This document shows, in pieces, positions 17,505 through 25,833 of a stretch of DNA of 64,000 nucleotides. Origin of the DNA: Enorma massiliensis phI (GTDB lineage: Bacteria > Actinomycetota > Coriobacteriia > Coriobacteriales > Coriobacteriaceae); assembly GCF_000311845.1 (NCBI RefSeq), contig NZ_HE978574.1:339467-403466 (forward strand), in the 5' to 3' direction. The notes under the pieces are model-generated. The model did not search any database. It was given only the letters and a program-made list of their open reading frames with translations, and was not told where the DNA came from. Positions within the stretch are counted from its first letter, which is position 1. Each line of letters opens with the position of its first letter. The position numbers were made by a program, and so were the translations under genes.

Positions 17505-18962
17505 ATGGAAGAAGCTACTGTTAAACAGGAAGTCGGGCGCAAGGGCATTGGGCTTTTCGGCCTTATCGGTATGGTGGTGAGCTCGTGTATCGGATCGGGC
17601 GCGTTCGCCATCACCGGCCAGTTGTCGCAGGTCGCTTCGCCCGGAGCGGCGCTCATCGCATGGCTCATCGTAGGCGTGGGCTTTTTGGCTCTGGCGCTCT
17701 CGCTCAATAACCTTGGGGCTCGTCGTCCCGATCTTCCGGGTATTTTCTCGTATGCGCAAGAGGGTTTCGGACCTTTTGCCGGTTTCATCTCCGGCTGGGG
17801 CTACTGGCTTTCCGCATGGCTCGGCAACGTTGCCTTCGCAACGATGATGATGTCCACGCTCGGTTACTTCTTCCCAGCGTTCCTTCCGGGAAATACGGTG
17901 CCCTGCATCGCCATCGCGTCGGTGGTCATGTGGCTGCTCACCTATTTCGTCATTCGCGGTGTAGAGAGCGCCTCGGTGCTCAACGCGGTCGTGATGGTGT
18001 GCAAGGTGGCTTCGCTTGCCGTGTTCATCATCTTCTCGGTGTTCATGTTCAACGCGGGGGTGTTTACTGCTGATTTCTGGGGAACGGTCTATAACAACGC
18101 GGTCGCTGCGGGTTCGGCCGGCGCAGATGCGGTTGCGCTGGGGGATGTGCCCCAGCAGATCATCAACTGCCTCATCATCATGATGTGGGTGTTCGTGGGC
18201 GTCGAAGGCGCTTCGGTTATGTCGTCGCGCGCCGCGCGCAAGAGCGATGTGGGCAAGGCGACGGTCATCGGCCTCGTTTGCCTGCTTGCCGTCTACATCG
18301 GTTGCTCCGTGCTGCCGTATGGCTACATGCCGTATAGCGAGATTGCCATGCTCGATTACCCTGCAATGCTCTATGTCTTCGAGGACATGGCGCCGGGCTG
18401 GGGTGGCGCGTTCATCTCGATTGCCATCATCATCTCGATCCTTGGCTCCTGGCTTTCCTTCACGATGCTTCCGGCCGAGACGACGTCCGAGATGGCGGAG
18501 GCGAAGCTGCTCCCCGCTTCGTGGGGTGCCCTGAACAAGAAGGGCGCTCCGCAGATGAGCCTTGTTGTGGTGGGAGGCTGCACCCAGGCGTTCATGCTGC
18601 TGTTGCTGCTTTCGGCCGATGCCTACGACTTCGCCTATTCCATGTGCACGGTCTCGATCGTCATCACCTGGGCGCTCGCGGCGATGTACCAGGTCAAGCT
18701 TTCTGGCGAACGTCATGAGGCGGGCCAGCTTGCCATAGGTTTGGTGGCGTCGGTGTTCCTGGTGGTCGGCGTGCTCTTTAACGGCTGGTCGTTCCTGTTG
18801 CTCACCTGCGTGGGCTACATCCCCGGGTTCGTGGTTTACGCTAAGGCGCGTAAGGACCAGGGAGAGGGCCTGGGCCGCATCGATAAGGTGGGCATCGTGG
18901 TGGTCACCGCTTTGGGCGTGCTCTCGCTCGTGCTGCTCGGCATGGGAATCATCAGCTTGTAA
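17505..18962 (+). CDS. APC-family amino acid permease (ArcD-like)
   Basis: A 485-residue transporter with about 12 membrane segments. The opening IGLFGLIGMVVSSCIGSGAF and the GYWLSAWLGN segment near residue 105 resemble the basic amino acid/polyamine antiporter group (arginine/ornithine exchangers such as ArcD). A strong AGGGAGGGG site lies nine bases upstream. It is 42 bp upstream of an aminotransferase gene in the same direction, and divergent from a membrane LuxR regulator. The three form a compact uptake-and-catabolism cassette. The precise substrate cannot be read from the sequence. Confidence 0.9.
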   Translation: MEEATVKQEVGRKGIGLFGLIGMVVSSCIGSGAFAITGQLSQVASPGAALIAWLIVGVGFLALALSLNNLGARRPDLPGIFSYAQEGFGPFAGFISGWGYWLSAWLGNVAFATMMMSTLGYFFPAFLPGNTVPCIAIASVVMWLLTYFVIRGVESASVLNAVVMVCKVASLAVFIIFSVFMFNAGVFTADFWGTVYNNAVAAGSAGADAVALGDVPQQIINCLIIMMWVFVGVEGASVMSSRAARKSDVGKATVIGLVCLLAVYIGCSVLPYGYMPYSEIAMLDYPAMLYVFEDMAPGWGGAFISIAIIISILGSWLSFTMLPAETTSEMAEAKLLPASWGALNKKGAPQMSLVVVGGCTQAFMLLLLLSADAYDFAYSMCTVSIVITWALAAMYQVKLSGERHEAGQLAIGLVASVFLVVGVLFNGWSFLLLTCVGYIPGFVVYAKARKDQGEGLGRIDKVGIVVVTALGVLSLVLLGMGIISL

Positions 18963-19004
18963 CCACTGCAATCAACGCAATTGGGCTGCTAGAAAGGATT
19001 GAAG

Positions 19005-20123
19005 ATGAAGATTGCAACCATCGGCGTGGAGGACTGGCTCAACGTTTACGAGAAGAACGCGACGGTGGATATTGCCCAGTCGACCATCGCGTCGCTCACC
19101 ATGGACGAGATCTTGCGACTCGACGGCACGGATGGCGCCGGTTTTTACGAGCAGCTTGGCCGGGAAAAGATGAACTACGGCTGGATCGAGGGCTCGCCCG
19201 ACTTCAAAGCGGAGGTGGCGAAGCTTTACGAAAACGTCGAGCCTGAGAACATCTTGCAGACGAATGGCGCTACCGGCGCGAACCTTCTCGCCCTTATGAC
19301 GCTCGTGGAACCGGGCGACCACGTGATCGCGGAGTATCCAACCTACCAGCCGCTGTACGAGATTCCCCGCACGCTCGGGGCGGATGTGGAGTACTGGCAT
19401 ATTCAGGAGGAGCTTGGCTGGCAGCCGGATATTGCCGAGCTCGAGCGGCTCGTGAGGCCGAATACCAAGCTCATCTGCATTAACAACGCGTCAAATCCGC
19501 TCGGCACCGTGCTCTCGCGCGAGACGCTTGAGCGAATTGTCGAGATTGCGCGTTCGGTGGGCGCTTATGTGCTTTCGGACGAGGTGTATCTGCCGCTGGA
19601 GGATACGGATTCATTTGTTTCCATGGCCGATCTGTACGACCGCGCCGTGGTGACGAACAGTATTTCCAAGACGTACTCGGTGCCGGCCGCGCGCATTGGC
19701 TGGACGGTGTCGAATGCCGAGGTGGCGGACCGGATTCGCACGTACCGCGACTACACGCTCATTTGCGGAGGTGTGTTCAACGACGCTTTGGCGGTCCATG
19801 TGCTGCGTAATCGCGAGCGGATTATGGAGCGTAACCGCGCTATCGTTTTAGGCAACCGAGACATTGCGCAGGCTTGGGTGGATGAGGAGCCGCGCGTGCG
19901 CTGGGTTTCGCCCAAGGGGGTGTCTACGTCGTACATCCAGTTCGATATCCCTATGGACGACGAGGAGTTCTGCCTGAAGCTCCTGCGCGAGCGCGGCGTG
20001 CTGTTGGTGCCGGGTAGCCGGTTCGAGCTGCCCTGCGGCGCGCGTTTGGGCTACTGCGCATCTGAGGAGACGCTTCGTCGTGGCTTGGCGCTGCTTTCGG
20101 AGGCGCTGCGCGAATTCGACTGA
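19005..20123 (+). CDS. PLP-dependent class I/II aminotransferase
   Basis: A 372-residue fold-type I aminotransferase. The PLP lysine lies in NSISKTYSVPAARIGWT near residue 223, with the CINNASNPLGTVLS and VLSDEVY motifs upstream of it. ATG at 19005 is preceded by AAAGG seven bases away; a TTG two codons earlier is less likely. Similarity to the VioD/capreomycidine-synthase-like branch is an impression only. Its partner permease suggests an amino acid substrate, possibly arginine-related. The stop codon TGA is the first three bases of a family B repeat. Confidence 0.88.
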   Translation: MKIATIGVEDWLNVYEKNATVDIAQSTIASLTMDEILRLDGTDGAGFYEQLGREKMNYGWIEGSPDFKAEVAKLYENVEPENILQTNGATGANLLALMTLVEPGDHVIAEYPTYQPLYEIPRTLGADVEYWHIQEELGWQPDIAELERLVRPNTKLICINNASNPLGTVLSRETLERIVEIARSVGAYVLSDEVYLPLEDTDSFVSMADLYDRAVVTNSISKTYSVPAARIGWTVSNAEVADRIRTYRDYTLICGGVFNDALAVHVLRNRERIMERNRAIVLGNRDIAQAWVDEEPRVRWVSPKGVSTSYIQFDIPMDDEEFCLKLLRERGVLLVPGSRFELPCGARLGYCASEETLRRGLALLSEALREFD

Positions 20124-20177
20124 GTCATTTTGGGACGGGTCCGTTTGGCCATTTTGGGACGGGTCCGTTTTGACTCA
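20121..20177. repeat. Family B hairpin overlapping a stop codon
   Basis: TGAGTCATTTTGGGACGGG at 20121 and TGACTCA at 20171-20177 form the outer stem, with a second internal GGGACGGGTCCG. The first TGA is the stop codon of the aminotransferase gene. Confidence 0.8.
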
Positions 20178-20193
20178 TTCTGTCGCTATCTGA

Positions 20194-20233
20194 AAACCGC
20201 CGTCGGGATCAAACGTCCTGGCGGCGGTTTCTT
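20194..20233 (+). terminator. Terminator after aminotransferase gene
   Basis: AAACCGCCG (20194-20202) pairs with CGGCGGTTT (20222-20230), a perfect 9-bp stem with a short T run. It follows the family B hairpin and would end the permease-aminotransferase transcript. Confidence 0.65.
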
Positions 20234-20340
20234 GTTCGCGTTATGGGGCGGGGGCGTCACGCGTGCGGCGGAAGTTTCTGTGATGGGCCGGGGCAAGCAC
20301 GGGCGACCAGAACAGCCGCGATGAGCCGGGGCCTCCGCGA

Positions 20341-20432
20341 TGAGTCAAAACGGACCCGTCCCAAAATGACCGGCGGGGTGCGGATGAGTCAAAACGGACC
20401 CGTCCCAAAATGACCAAAATGACTCAAAATGA
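20341..20432. repeat. Family B repeat cluster after dxs
   Basis: Two direct units starting at 20341 and 20385 (period 44), matching the units at 15985-16060, followed by extra TGACCAAAATGACTC copies. The cluster ends at the stop codon of dxs, with the same spacing and orientation relative to the gene as at the LuxR-type gene. Confidence 0.85.
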
Positions 20433-20434
20433 CC

Positions 20435-22210
20435 TTACAGCAAGCTGGTGATGTCGCGGACGATTCCCTCGACGGTGACGCCGTTCTGCTCAAGCAGCTT
20501 GCGAGGGTCGAAGCGGTCGTGGAAGTGGTTATCGATGCCGTAGCAGCGAACGCGCACGTCACGGTCGCTCAGGCGTCGGGCGATCTTTTCGCCCCATCCG
20601 CCGGCGAGGACGCCGTCTTCCAGCGTGACAACAACGCGGTGCCGATCGGGCAGGGAAGAAATGAGCTCCTCGTCAAATTCCGAGGCGAAGCGCGGGTTGA
20701 CGAGTGTGGCTTGGATCCCATGCTCAGCAAGGGCAGCTACGACCCGTTCGCCAAGCTCGAAGAAATCGCCCAAGGCGAGTACGGCAACATCCTGGCCATG
20801 CTTCACGACACGGTATGTCGGCTTGGAGAAATCGGGCGCATCGTCAAGATCGGCCACAAGGTCGGGGCGCGAAACGGGTTTGGTCCCCGGCACGCGAATC
20901 ACGACGGGCAGCTCGCGCTGGCCAAGCGACCAGTCGAGCATAAGCAGGTATTCCTCGACGCAGGTTGGGGCGAACACGCGCAGGTTGGGCAAGCTCCCCA
21001 GCATGGCGAGGTCAAAATAGTTGAGATGCGTTTCGGCTGAAGCGCCGAAGACCGACGCGCCGATGTCGAGAATGGTAGCCGGAGCACAGTTGAGGCAGAG
21101 ATCGTGCCAGAGCTCGTCATAAGAGCGCTGCAGGAATGCGCCATACACGCCGAACACCGGCGAGGCGCCCGCCGCGGCGAGCGACGTGATGAACGTAACC
21201 GCATGCTCCTCGGCGATGCCGACGTCCACGAACTGCTGCCCGGCTTGGGCGCGGCGCTCCTGGGTGAAGCCCATGACATAGGGCATGCCCGCCGTCACGC
21301 CAACAACGCGCGGGTTGCGCTTCATGGCCTCGAGCAGGTGTGCGCCGGTGATATCGGCATAGGTGCCCTCCGGGACATCGCCCGAGATGAGCGTATGCTT
21401 GCGGCCCGATTCGATGTCGAAGGAGCCAACATGGTGCCAAACCTCGGGCGCACGCTCCGCGGGATCATAGCCGGCACCTTTGGTGGTGTGGACGTGCAGT
21501 ACCACGGGATGGTCGATGCCGCGAAGCGCTTCGAGCGCCTCGACCAGGGAACCAACATCGTTGCCCTCTTCGAGGTAGCGATAATCGAACCCCATCGCGC
21601 GGAAGATGTTGTTCGAGGCAGTTCCGCCCGAGGTGCGCAGGCGCGCCAGGCAGCCGTAGATTCCGCCATGGTTTTCGGCGATCGACTGGTCGTTATCATT
21701 AACCACGATAACGATGCCGCTGTTCAAAACGGCGGCGTTGTCGAGCCCCTCAAATGCGAGCCCGCCCGAGAGCGAGCCGTCGCCAATTACGGCAACGACA
21801 TCGTAGCGCTCGCCGGCAAGGTCGCGCGCCTTGGCCAAGCCGCACGCCAAGCTGATGGAGGTCGAGGTGTGGCCCATCGAGAAGAAATCGTGCTCTGACT
21901 CGTGCGGATTGGAGAACCCGGAGACCTCGCCGTAATGCGCGGGGTCGGTGAACGCCGCAGCACGCCCGGTAAGCACCTTGTGGGCATAGCTCTGATGCGA
22001 AACGTCAAAGATGATCTTGTCGCGCGGCGAATCGAAGACGCGGTGCAGCGCGACGGTGAGCTCAACGACTCCGAGATTGGGGGCGAGGTGGCCGCCAACA
22101 GCAGCTGCGTTTTCGAGGATGGCGCGGCGAACTTCGTCGCATAGCTGGGGGAGCGCCGTGGCATCGAGTGCCTTCACGTCCCGTGGTGATGCGATGTGTT
22201 CGAGAAGCAT
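20435..22210 (-). CDS. dxs: 1-deoxy-D-xylulose-5-phosphate synthase
   Basis: A 591-residue thiamine diphosphate enzyme condensing pyruvate and glyceraldehyde 3-phosphate, the first step of the MEP isoprenoid pathway. Visible are the N-terminal DVSHQSYAHKVLTGR segment, the ThDP-binding VIGDGSLSGGLAFEGLDNAA motif near residue 150, the transketolase central domain from about 290 (DVGIAEEHAVTF) and the C-terminal transketolase domain. It is slightly shorter than the usual 620-640 residues. A GGAG site lies about nine bases upstream. It appears monocistronic; a small CGAAACG/CGTTTCG hairpin lies upstream. Confidence 0.95.
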   Translation of the reverse strand: MLLEHIASPRDVKALDATALPQLCDEVRRAILENAAAVGGHLAPNLGVVELTVALHRVFDSPRDKIIFDVSHQSYAHKVLTGRAAAFTDPAHYGEVSGFSNPHESEHDFFSMGHTSTSISLACGLAKARDLAGERYDVVAVIGDGSLSGGLAFEGLDNAAVLNSGIVIVVNDNDQSIAENHGGIYGCLARLRTSGGTASNNIFRAMGFDYRYLEEGNDVGSLVEALEALRGIDHPVVLHVHTTKGAGYDPAERAPEVWHHVGSFDIESGRKHTLISGDVPEGTYADITGAHLLEAMKRNPRVVGVTAGMPYVMGFTQERRAQAGQQFVDVGIAEEHAVTFITSLAAAGASPVFGVYGAFLQRSYDELWHDLCLNCAPATILDIGASVFGASAETHLNYFDLAMLGSLPNLRVFAPTCVEEYLLMLDWSLGQRELPVVIRVPGTKPVSRPDLVADLDDAPDFSKPTYRVVKHGQDVAVLALGDFFELGERVVAALAEHGIQATLVNPRFASEFDEELISSLPDRHRVVVTLEDGVLAGGWGEKIARRLSDRDVRVRCYGIDNHFHDRFDPRKLLEQNGVTVEGIVRDITSLL

Positions 22211-22345
22211 GACGCGCGCGCTCCGTACCGTCCGATGCGAAACGCCCCCTCTGGTCGTTTCGAGAACATTTAGTTTCTCACATTCCGCTGAGGGATGTGT
22301 GAACGCTCTGCGAACGGCGCGGGCGAAAAATGTGGAGGGCCGATG

Positions 22346-23260
22346 CTACCTGGGGCAAGTGAGGGTGATGGACAGCGAGCGTGCCGCGGCATCGCTCAGG
22401 TGCGCAGTGAGCTCCATGCCCATGGCATGGGCAAGGTTGGCCGAGACGGCGAGCCCAAGGCCGCTTCCGGCGGCGTGACGGGCGGAGTCGGCCTGGTAGA
22501 AGCGGTCGAAGAGCCGCGCAGTATCGATGTTGGCCGTGCTCGCTACCGGGTTCTCGACCGTGACGGCGGTCTCTTTCTGGTCCGTGAGCTGCACGAGGAC
22601 TCTCGGCGCGCCCGAGCCGTGGCGCACGGCGTTGGTAACGAGATTCTCCAGGATACGGGCGAGGGCATCGGGATCGGCCAGGACGACGAGGTCTCGCCCC
22701 GGGGCTTCGTCCGGCATGCAGAGCTCCGGTTCCCAACCTCGCTTCTCGAATTCGGGATAATGGCCTACCAGCACGCGTTCGATAAGCGGGCGAAGCGCAA
22801 CGGGCTGCATGTTGAGCGTGAGGTCGGGGTCGGTGGACTTGGTATAGGCGAAGAGCTCGTCGAGCAAAGCCGTCGTGCTATCGATGCGGGAGGTCGCGGC
22901 CGCAAGGTGGAGCTGGCGAGTGCTGGCATCGGTCTCGTCGTAGGCAAGCTGGAGATACCCTTTGGCGCCGGTGAGCGGCGTGCGAATGTCATGCGAGAGG
23001 GCCGAGAGGTCGCGCTGGAACTCATCTTGGTGACGCTGCGCGTCGACTCGCTCCCGTGAGGAGCGGTCGAGCTCGGTGTTCACGGCGTCGGCGAGGTCGC
23101 GGATGCCGGGCACGCCCACCGCGGTGGTGGCACGGGCGTTGCTGCGCGGTTCGCGCGTTTGCAGGAACCGGGCGATGCGTCGGAGCTCGGTGGCGTAGGT
23201 CGCCATGGTGATGAGGGCACCTAGAGCGATGCCGAGCACGAGCAGGGCGGCGGCGAGCAT
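22346..23260 (-). CDS. Sensor histidine kinase
   Basis: A 304-residue kinase with a single N-terminal membrane helix (about 3-22), a coiled linker, a dimerisation/phosphoacceptor domain with His in SALSHDIRTPLTGAKGYL near residue 90, and an ATPase domain (N box ENLVTNAVRHG, G box GSGLGLAVSANLA). With almost no extracellular part it resembles intramembrane-sensing kinases of antimicrobial-peptide modules. It is last in a block: response regulator, ABC ATPase, small peptide, ABC permease, kinase, all on the minus strand. It is separated from the permease by family D repeats, which may lower its expression. Confidence 0.9.
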   Translation of the reverse strand: MLAAALLVLGIALGALITMATYATELRRIARFLQTREPRSNARATTAVGVPGIRDLADAVNTELDRSSRERVDAQRHQDEFQRDLSALSHDIRTPLTGAKGYLQLAYDETDASTRQLHLAAATSRIDSTTALLDELFAYTKSTDPDLTLNMQPVALRPLIERVLVGHYPEFEKRGWEPELCMPDEAPGRDLVVLADPDALARILENLVTNAVRHGSGAPRVLVQLTDQKETAVTVENPVASTANIDTARLFDRFYQADSARHAAGSGLGLAVSANLAHAMGMELTAHLSDAAARSLSITLTCPR

Positions 23261-23324
23261 GGCACTCCTTTCCTACGTTGGACGTCTGATACCTCGTTCA
23301 CGATTGTAGCGTGGCGCCCGGAAT

Positions 23325-23433
23325 GGTTCGCCAACACCCGGTGTCTACGCGTCAGATGAAACGCCAACACCCGGTGTCCACGAACCACCCACGGGGCAAG
23401 TGGTTCGCCAACACCCGGTGCCGGCGAACCACG
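23325..23433. repeat. Family D repeats, three units
   Basis: Three copies of a hairpin unit: GGTTCG, spacer, ACACCCGGTGT (itself a palindrome), spacer, CGAACC. They start near 23325, 23359 and 23401; the last is a near-complete hairpin (GTGGTTCG at 23400, CGAACCAC at 23425-23432). They lie between the ABC permease (stop at 23452) and the kinase gene. A matching cluster is at 30492-30573. Confidence 0.85.
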
Positions 23434-23451
23434 GGCGAATCATGTTGCAGG

Positions 23452-24300
23452 TTAGATGTCGCGCTTGCGGCCGATGGCGAGGATGAGGGCACTGGCAGCG
23501 GCGATCCACAGCACGGGTGCGACGATCGCTTGCGTGAGGCCCGTGCCCGGCAGCGCGGCGCCGAGTGCGCCCCAGCCCGCGGCCATCGACGATGCGCCAC
23601 CAGCGAAAAGCCAGTTGGTCAAGTTGGAGGGTATCCAGCACACAAGCTCGCTGAGCACATCGGCAACGCCCATGAGTCCGGGCGCATACGCCTGGATGAG
23701 GCCGGATGCAAGCGAAAGCGTCTCGGGAACGATCGCGCTGCAGAGCATGAACGAGCCGATGTAGCTCATGGGGACGATACGCGTAGCGTAGACGAGGATG
23801 AGCGAGAGCACGGCAAGCGCCCAGACGTTCATGCACGATGCGGCCGTCCACGCGATGAAGGCCAGCGGGTCATCCATCGTCTCGAAGCGCATGCCGAATA
23901 CGGCTCCCAGCGCAAGGGTGATGAGGCTCAGCGAGGCGAACACGATGGCCGTTACGACGCCGGCGAACACGATGCGCTCCGCAAAATAGGAGAGGCGCCC
24001 GGTGCGGGCAGGCAGGAGGCTGCGCACGAAGCCCTCCTTGAAGTCGGCGAGGCAGTGTTCAACCACGAAAAAGCAGACGAACAGCGGTATGAGGCTGCCG
24101 AGCATGGAGCCAAGCATAGTGCTTGGGGCAGAGAATACCGTGAAGCTGCGAATCATATCGCCGGATGGATCGAACATGAGGAACGAACCGAACAGCAAGG
24201 CATATACTGCCAGGCAGAATCCGAGGTACTGCCAGAGGGCTCCGCGCAGGCCGTGGACGCGGGTGATGCGGTAGAGGTCGGCTTTGAGCAGGTTCAGCAT
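23452..24300 (-). CDS. ABC-2-type transporter permease
   Basis: A 282-residue integral membrane protein with about six hydrophobic segments, starting LNLLKADLYRITRVHG, a usual opening for BcrB/NukE-like permeases of bacteriocin-immunity and bacitracin exporters. The ATG at 24300 follows AAAGGAAC; the frame is open 29 codons upstream but those codons do not look like protein. It is downstream of the ABC ATPase and the 24-residue peptide and upstream of the kinase. Substrate unknown; export of, or protection from, membrane-active peptides is a reasonable guess from the module. Confidence 0.85.
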   Translation of the reverse strand: MLNLLKADLYRITRVHGLRGALWQYLGFCLAVYALLFGSFLMFDPSGDMIRSFTVFSAPSTMLGSMLGSLIPLFVCFFVVEHCLADFKEGFVRSLLPARTGRLSYFAERIVFAGVVTAIVFASLSLITLALGAVFGMRFETMDDPLAFIAWTAASCMNVWALAVLSLILVYATRIVPMSYIGSFMLCSAIVPETLSLASGLIQAYAPGLMGVADVLSELVCWIPSNLTNWLFAGGASSMAAGWGALGAALPGTGLTQAIVAPVLWIAAASALILAIGRKRDI

Positions 24301-24446
24301 GGGAGTTCCTTTCAAGAGTTCTTGCGAGAGGGGTGTCTGTGGCGGTGTTCTTGCCTCGGATACGTTCGGGGCCGTAAGCGGCGGCACCCTAACGTTTCGG
24401 AGGAGCCTTGCCTGCTAGCGGCGGCGTTTCGAGCACGTCTTGCCTG

Positions 24447-24521
24447 CTAGCGCCGGCGCCCCGAGGAAAGCAGATACGCGATGGCGCCGATGAGGATGGT
24501 GTCGAGGATGAGGCCTCCCAT
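24447..24521 (-). CDS. 24-residue membrane peptide in ABC operon
   Basis: ATG at 24521 (minus) opens a 24-codon frame ending in TAG. The peptide begins MGGLILDTILIGAIAYLLSS and ends Gly-Arg-Arg-Arg, so it is one hydrophobic helix with a positive C-terminal tail. GGAGG lies six bases upstream and the start is three bases after the stop of the ABC ATPase, an arrangement expected for coupled translation. The permease gene follows. I do not recognise the peptide. A small accessory subunit of the ABC transporter is a plausible role. The C-terminal region is partly duplicated just downstream (GCTAGCAGGCAAG twice). Confidence 0.6.
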   Translation of the reverse strand: MGGLILDTILIGAIAYLLSSGRRR

Positions 24522-24524
24522 GGC

Positions 24525-25538
24525 CTACCTCCGTGGTTCGATGGTGGGGAGGGCGGCGTTGTCTGTTCCTCCCATGAGTTCCACAAAATACTCTTCGATG
24601 TCGCGTTCGAGCACGCTGAGCTCGACAATCGTTTGATTGGCGGCGGAGAGCACGCGGGAAATCTCCTCTGCCCGGGGCGCACCGCTCGCCGACGCGTCGC
24701 CCGCTGCGCCGCCAAACGCCGCGGCCGCGTGGCGCGTCCCACCCGCTCCGGCGACCACGATGCCCTGGTCCGGCTCAACGCGGAACGTCGCTCCCGCCAG
24801 ATGCTCCTCGAGGATGGCGAGGCTGCGCGCGGGGTCGGTGGTCTTCACGCGCACCGAGCTCCCGCAGGCGGCATGCAGCTCTTCCTCGGTAAACTCGCGC
24901 ACCATGCTGCCTTCTCGGATGACGCCGAAGCGCGTTGCCATGCGGTTGAGCTGGTCGAGCACGTGGCTCGAGATGACCATGGTCACGCCGCGTTCGTGGT
25001 TGAGGCGCATGAGCACGCTGCGCAGCGCGCGGGTTTCTTCCGGATCGATGCCGTTAAACGGCTCGTCGAGGAGTAGCAGGTCGGGCGAGCCCACGAGCGC
25101 GAGAGCGAGGCCCAGGCGCTGCTTCATGCCAAGGGAGAACTTCTTCGTCTTGCGCGCGCCGGCGTCTTCAAGTCCCACGAGCTTCAGCAGTTCGGCGCAT
25201 TGTTCGCGCGGCCTGACAACGCCGATGGAGAGTGCCTTCATCATGAGGTTCTCGAATGCCGAGAAATTCGGCAGCAGGCCCGGCTGCTCGATGAGCGTTC
25301 CGATGCGCGAGAAGGCGCTCGAGAACCCGCCGTCCGTGCGCTGCTCGTCAAAGAGCTTGATGCTGCCGGATGTGGGCGTTACGAGCCCGGCGATCATTTT
25401 CATGGTGGTGGATTTGCCCGCGCCGTTCTTTCCCACGAAGCCGTAGATATCGCCCTGACCCACGCGCATGTTGAGGCCATCGACGGCGCGCGTTCCGCCG
25501 TACGCCTTGGTGAGGCCGTTGATCTGGATGACGTTCAT
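24525..25538 (-). CDS. ABC transporter ATPase (BcrA-like)
   Basis: A 337-residue ATPase: NVIQINGLTKAYGG opening, Walker A GKNGAGKST, signature FSLGMKQRLGLALAL, Walker B LLLLDEPFNGID. It is of the BcrA/NukF type that works with ABC-2 permeases in peptide antibiotic immunity. Residues 225-337 form the C-terminal extension usual for the group, with an Ala/Gly-rich insertion around 265-285. The start is chosen by homology; the ribosome site is weak and an upstream ATG at 25598 (AAGG three bases before) would add 20 residues. A direct repeat lies just upstream of that alternative start. Confidence 0.88.
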   Translation of the reverse strand: MNVIQINGLTKAYGGTRAVDGLNMRVGQGDIYGFVGKNGAGKSTTMKMIAGLVTPTSGSIKLFDEQRTDGGFSSAFSRIGTLIEQPGLLPNFSAFENLMMKALSIGVVRPREQCAELLKLVGLEDAGARKTKKFSLGMKQRLGLALALVGSPDLLLLDEPFNGIDPEETRALRSVLMRLNHERGVTMVISSHVLDQLNRMATRFGVIREGSMVREFTEEELHAACGSSVRVKTTDPARSLAILEEHLAGATFRVEPDQGIVVAGAGGTRHAAAAFGGAAGDASASGAPRAEEISRVLSAANQTIVELSVLERDIEEYFVELMGGTDNAALPTIEPRR

Positions 25539-25599
25539 AGCGGTTCCAATCTCTGGGTTTCCGTTTGTTGGCATTAAGTATGGAGGGCGATTCTTCATG

Positions 25600-25621
25600 A
25601 ACCTTGAAGCAACCTTTAAGG
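25600..25621 (-). promoter_or_regulatory. Tandem 11-mer, candidate response-regulator site
   Basis: AACCTTGAAGC (25600-25610) is followed at once by AACCTTTAAGG (25611-25621), 9 of 11 identical. OmpR-type regulators bind direct repeats one helical turn apart, and this pair lies just upstream of the ABC ATPase gene of the same module. Function is inference. Confidence 0.45.
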
Positions 25622-25748
25622 AAGTCTAAAGCCTGATTCAAAATGCGCCGGGGCATCGTGCGGGCGCGGACCGCTGCTCCGCACGGGAATGTCTGTTTTT
25701 GCACGTTTTGCCCGCGCCGGGCGCGGAGTGGGTTGCCGCGGTCATTTT

Positions 25749-25814
25749 GGGTCATTTTGGGACGTGTTTCAAATGACCCAAATGAGTCGTTTGAAACACG
25801 TCCCAAAATGACCC
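25749..25814. repeat. Perfect 25-bp hairpin after response regulator gene
   Basis: Arms 25749-25773 and 25790-25814 are perfectly complementary over 25 bases (GGGTCATTTTGGGACGTG as outer part) with a 16-base loop. It shares GTCATTTTGGGAC with family B but differs in the inner part. It begins 19 bases beyond the response regulator stop and has no T-tract. Confidence 0.9.
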
Positions 25815-25833
25815 ACGGAGTGTCGGCGGTCCC

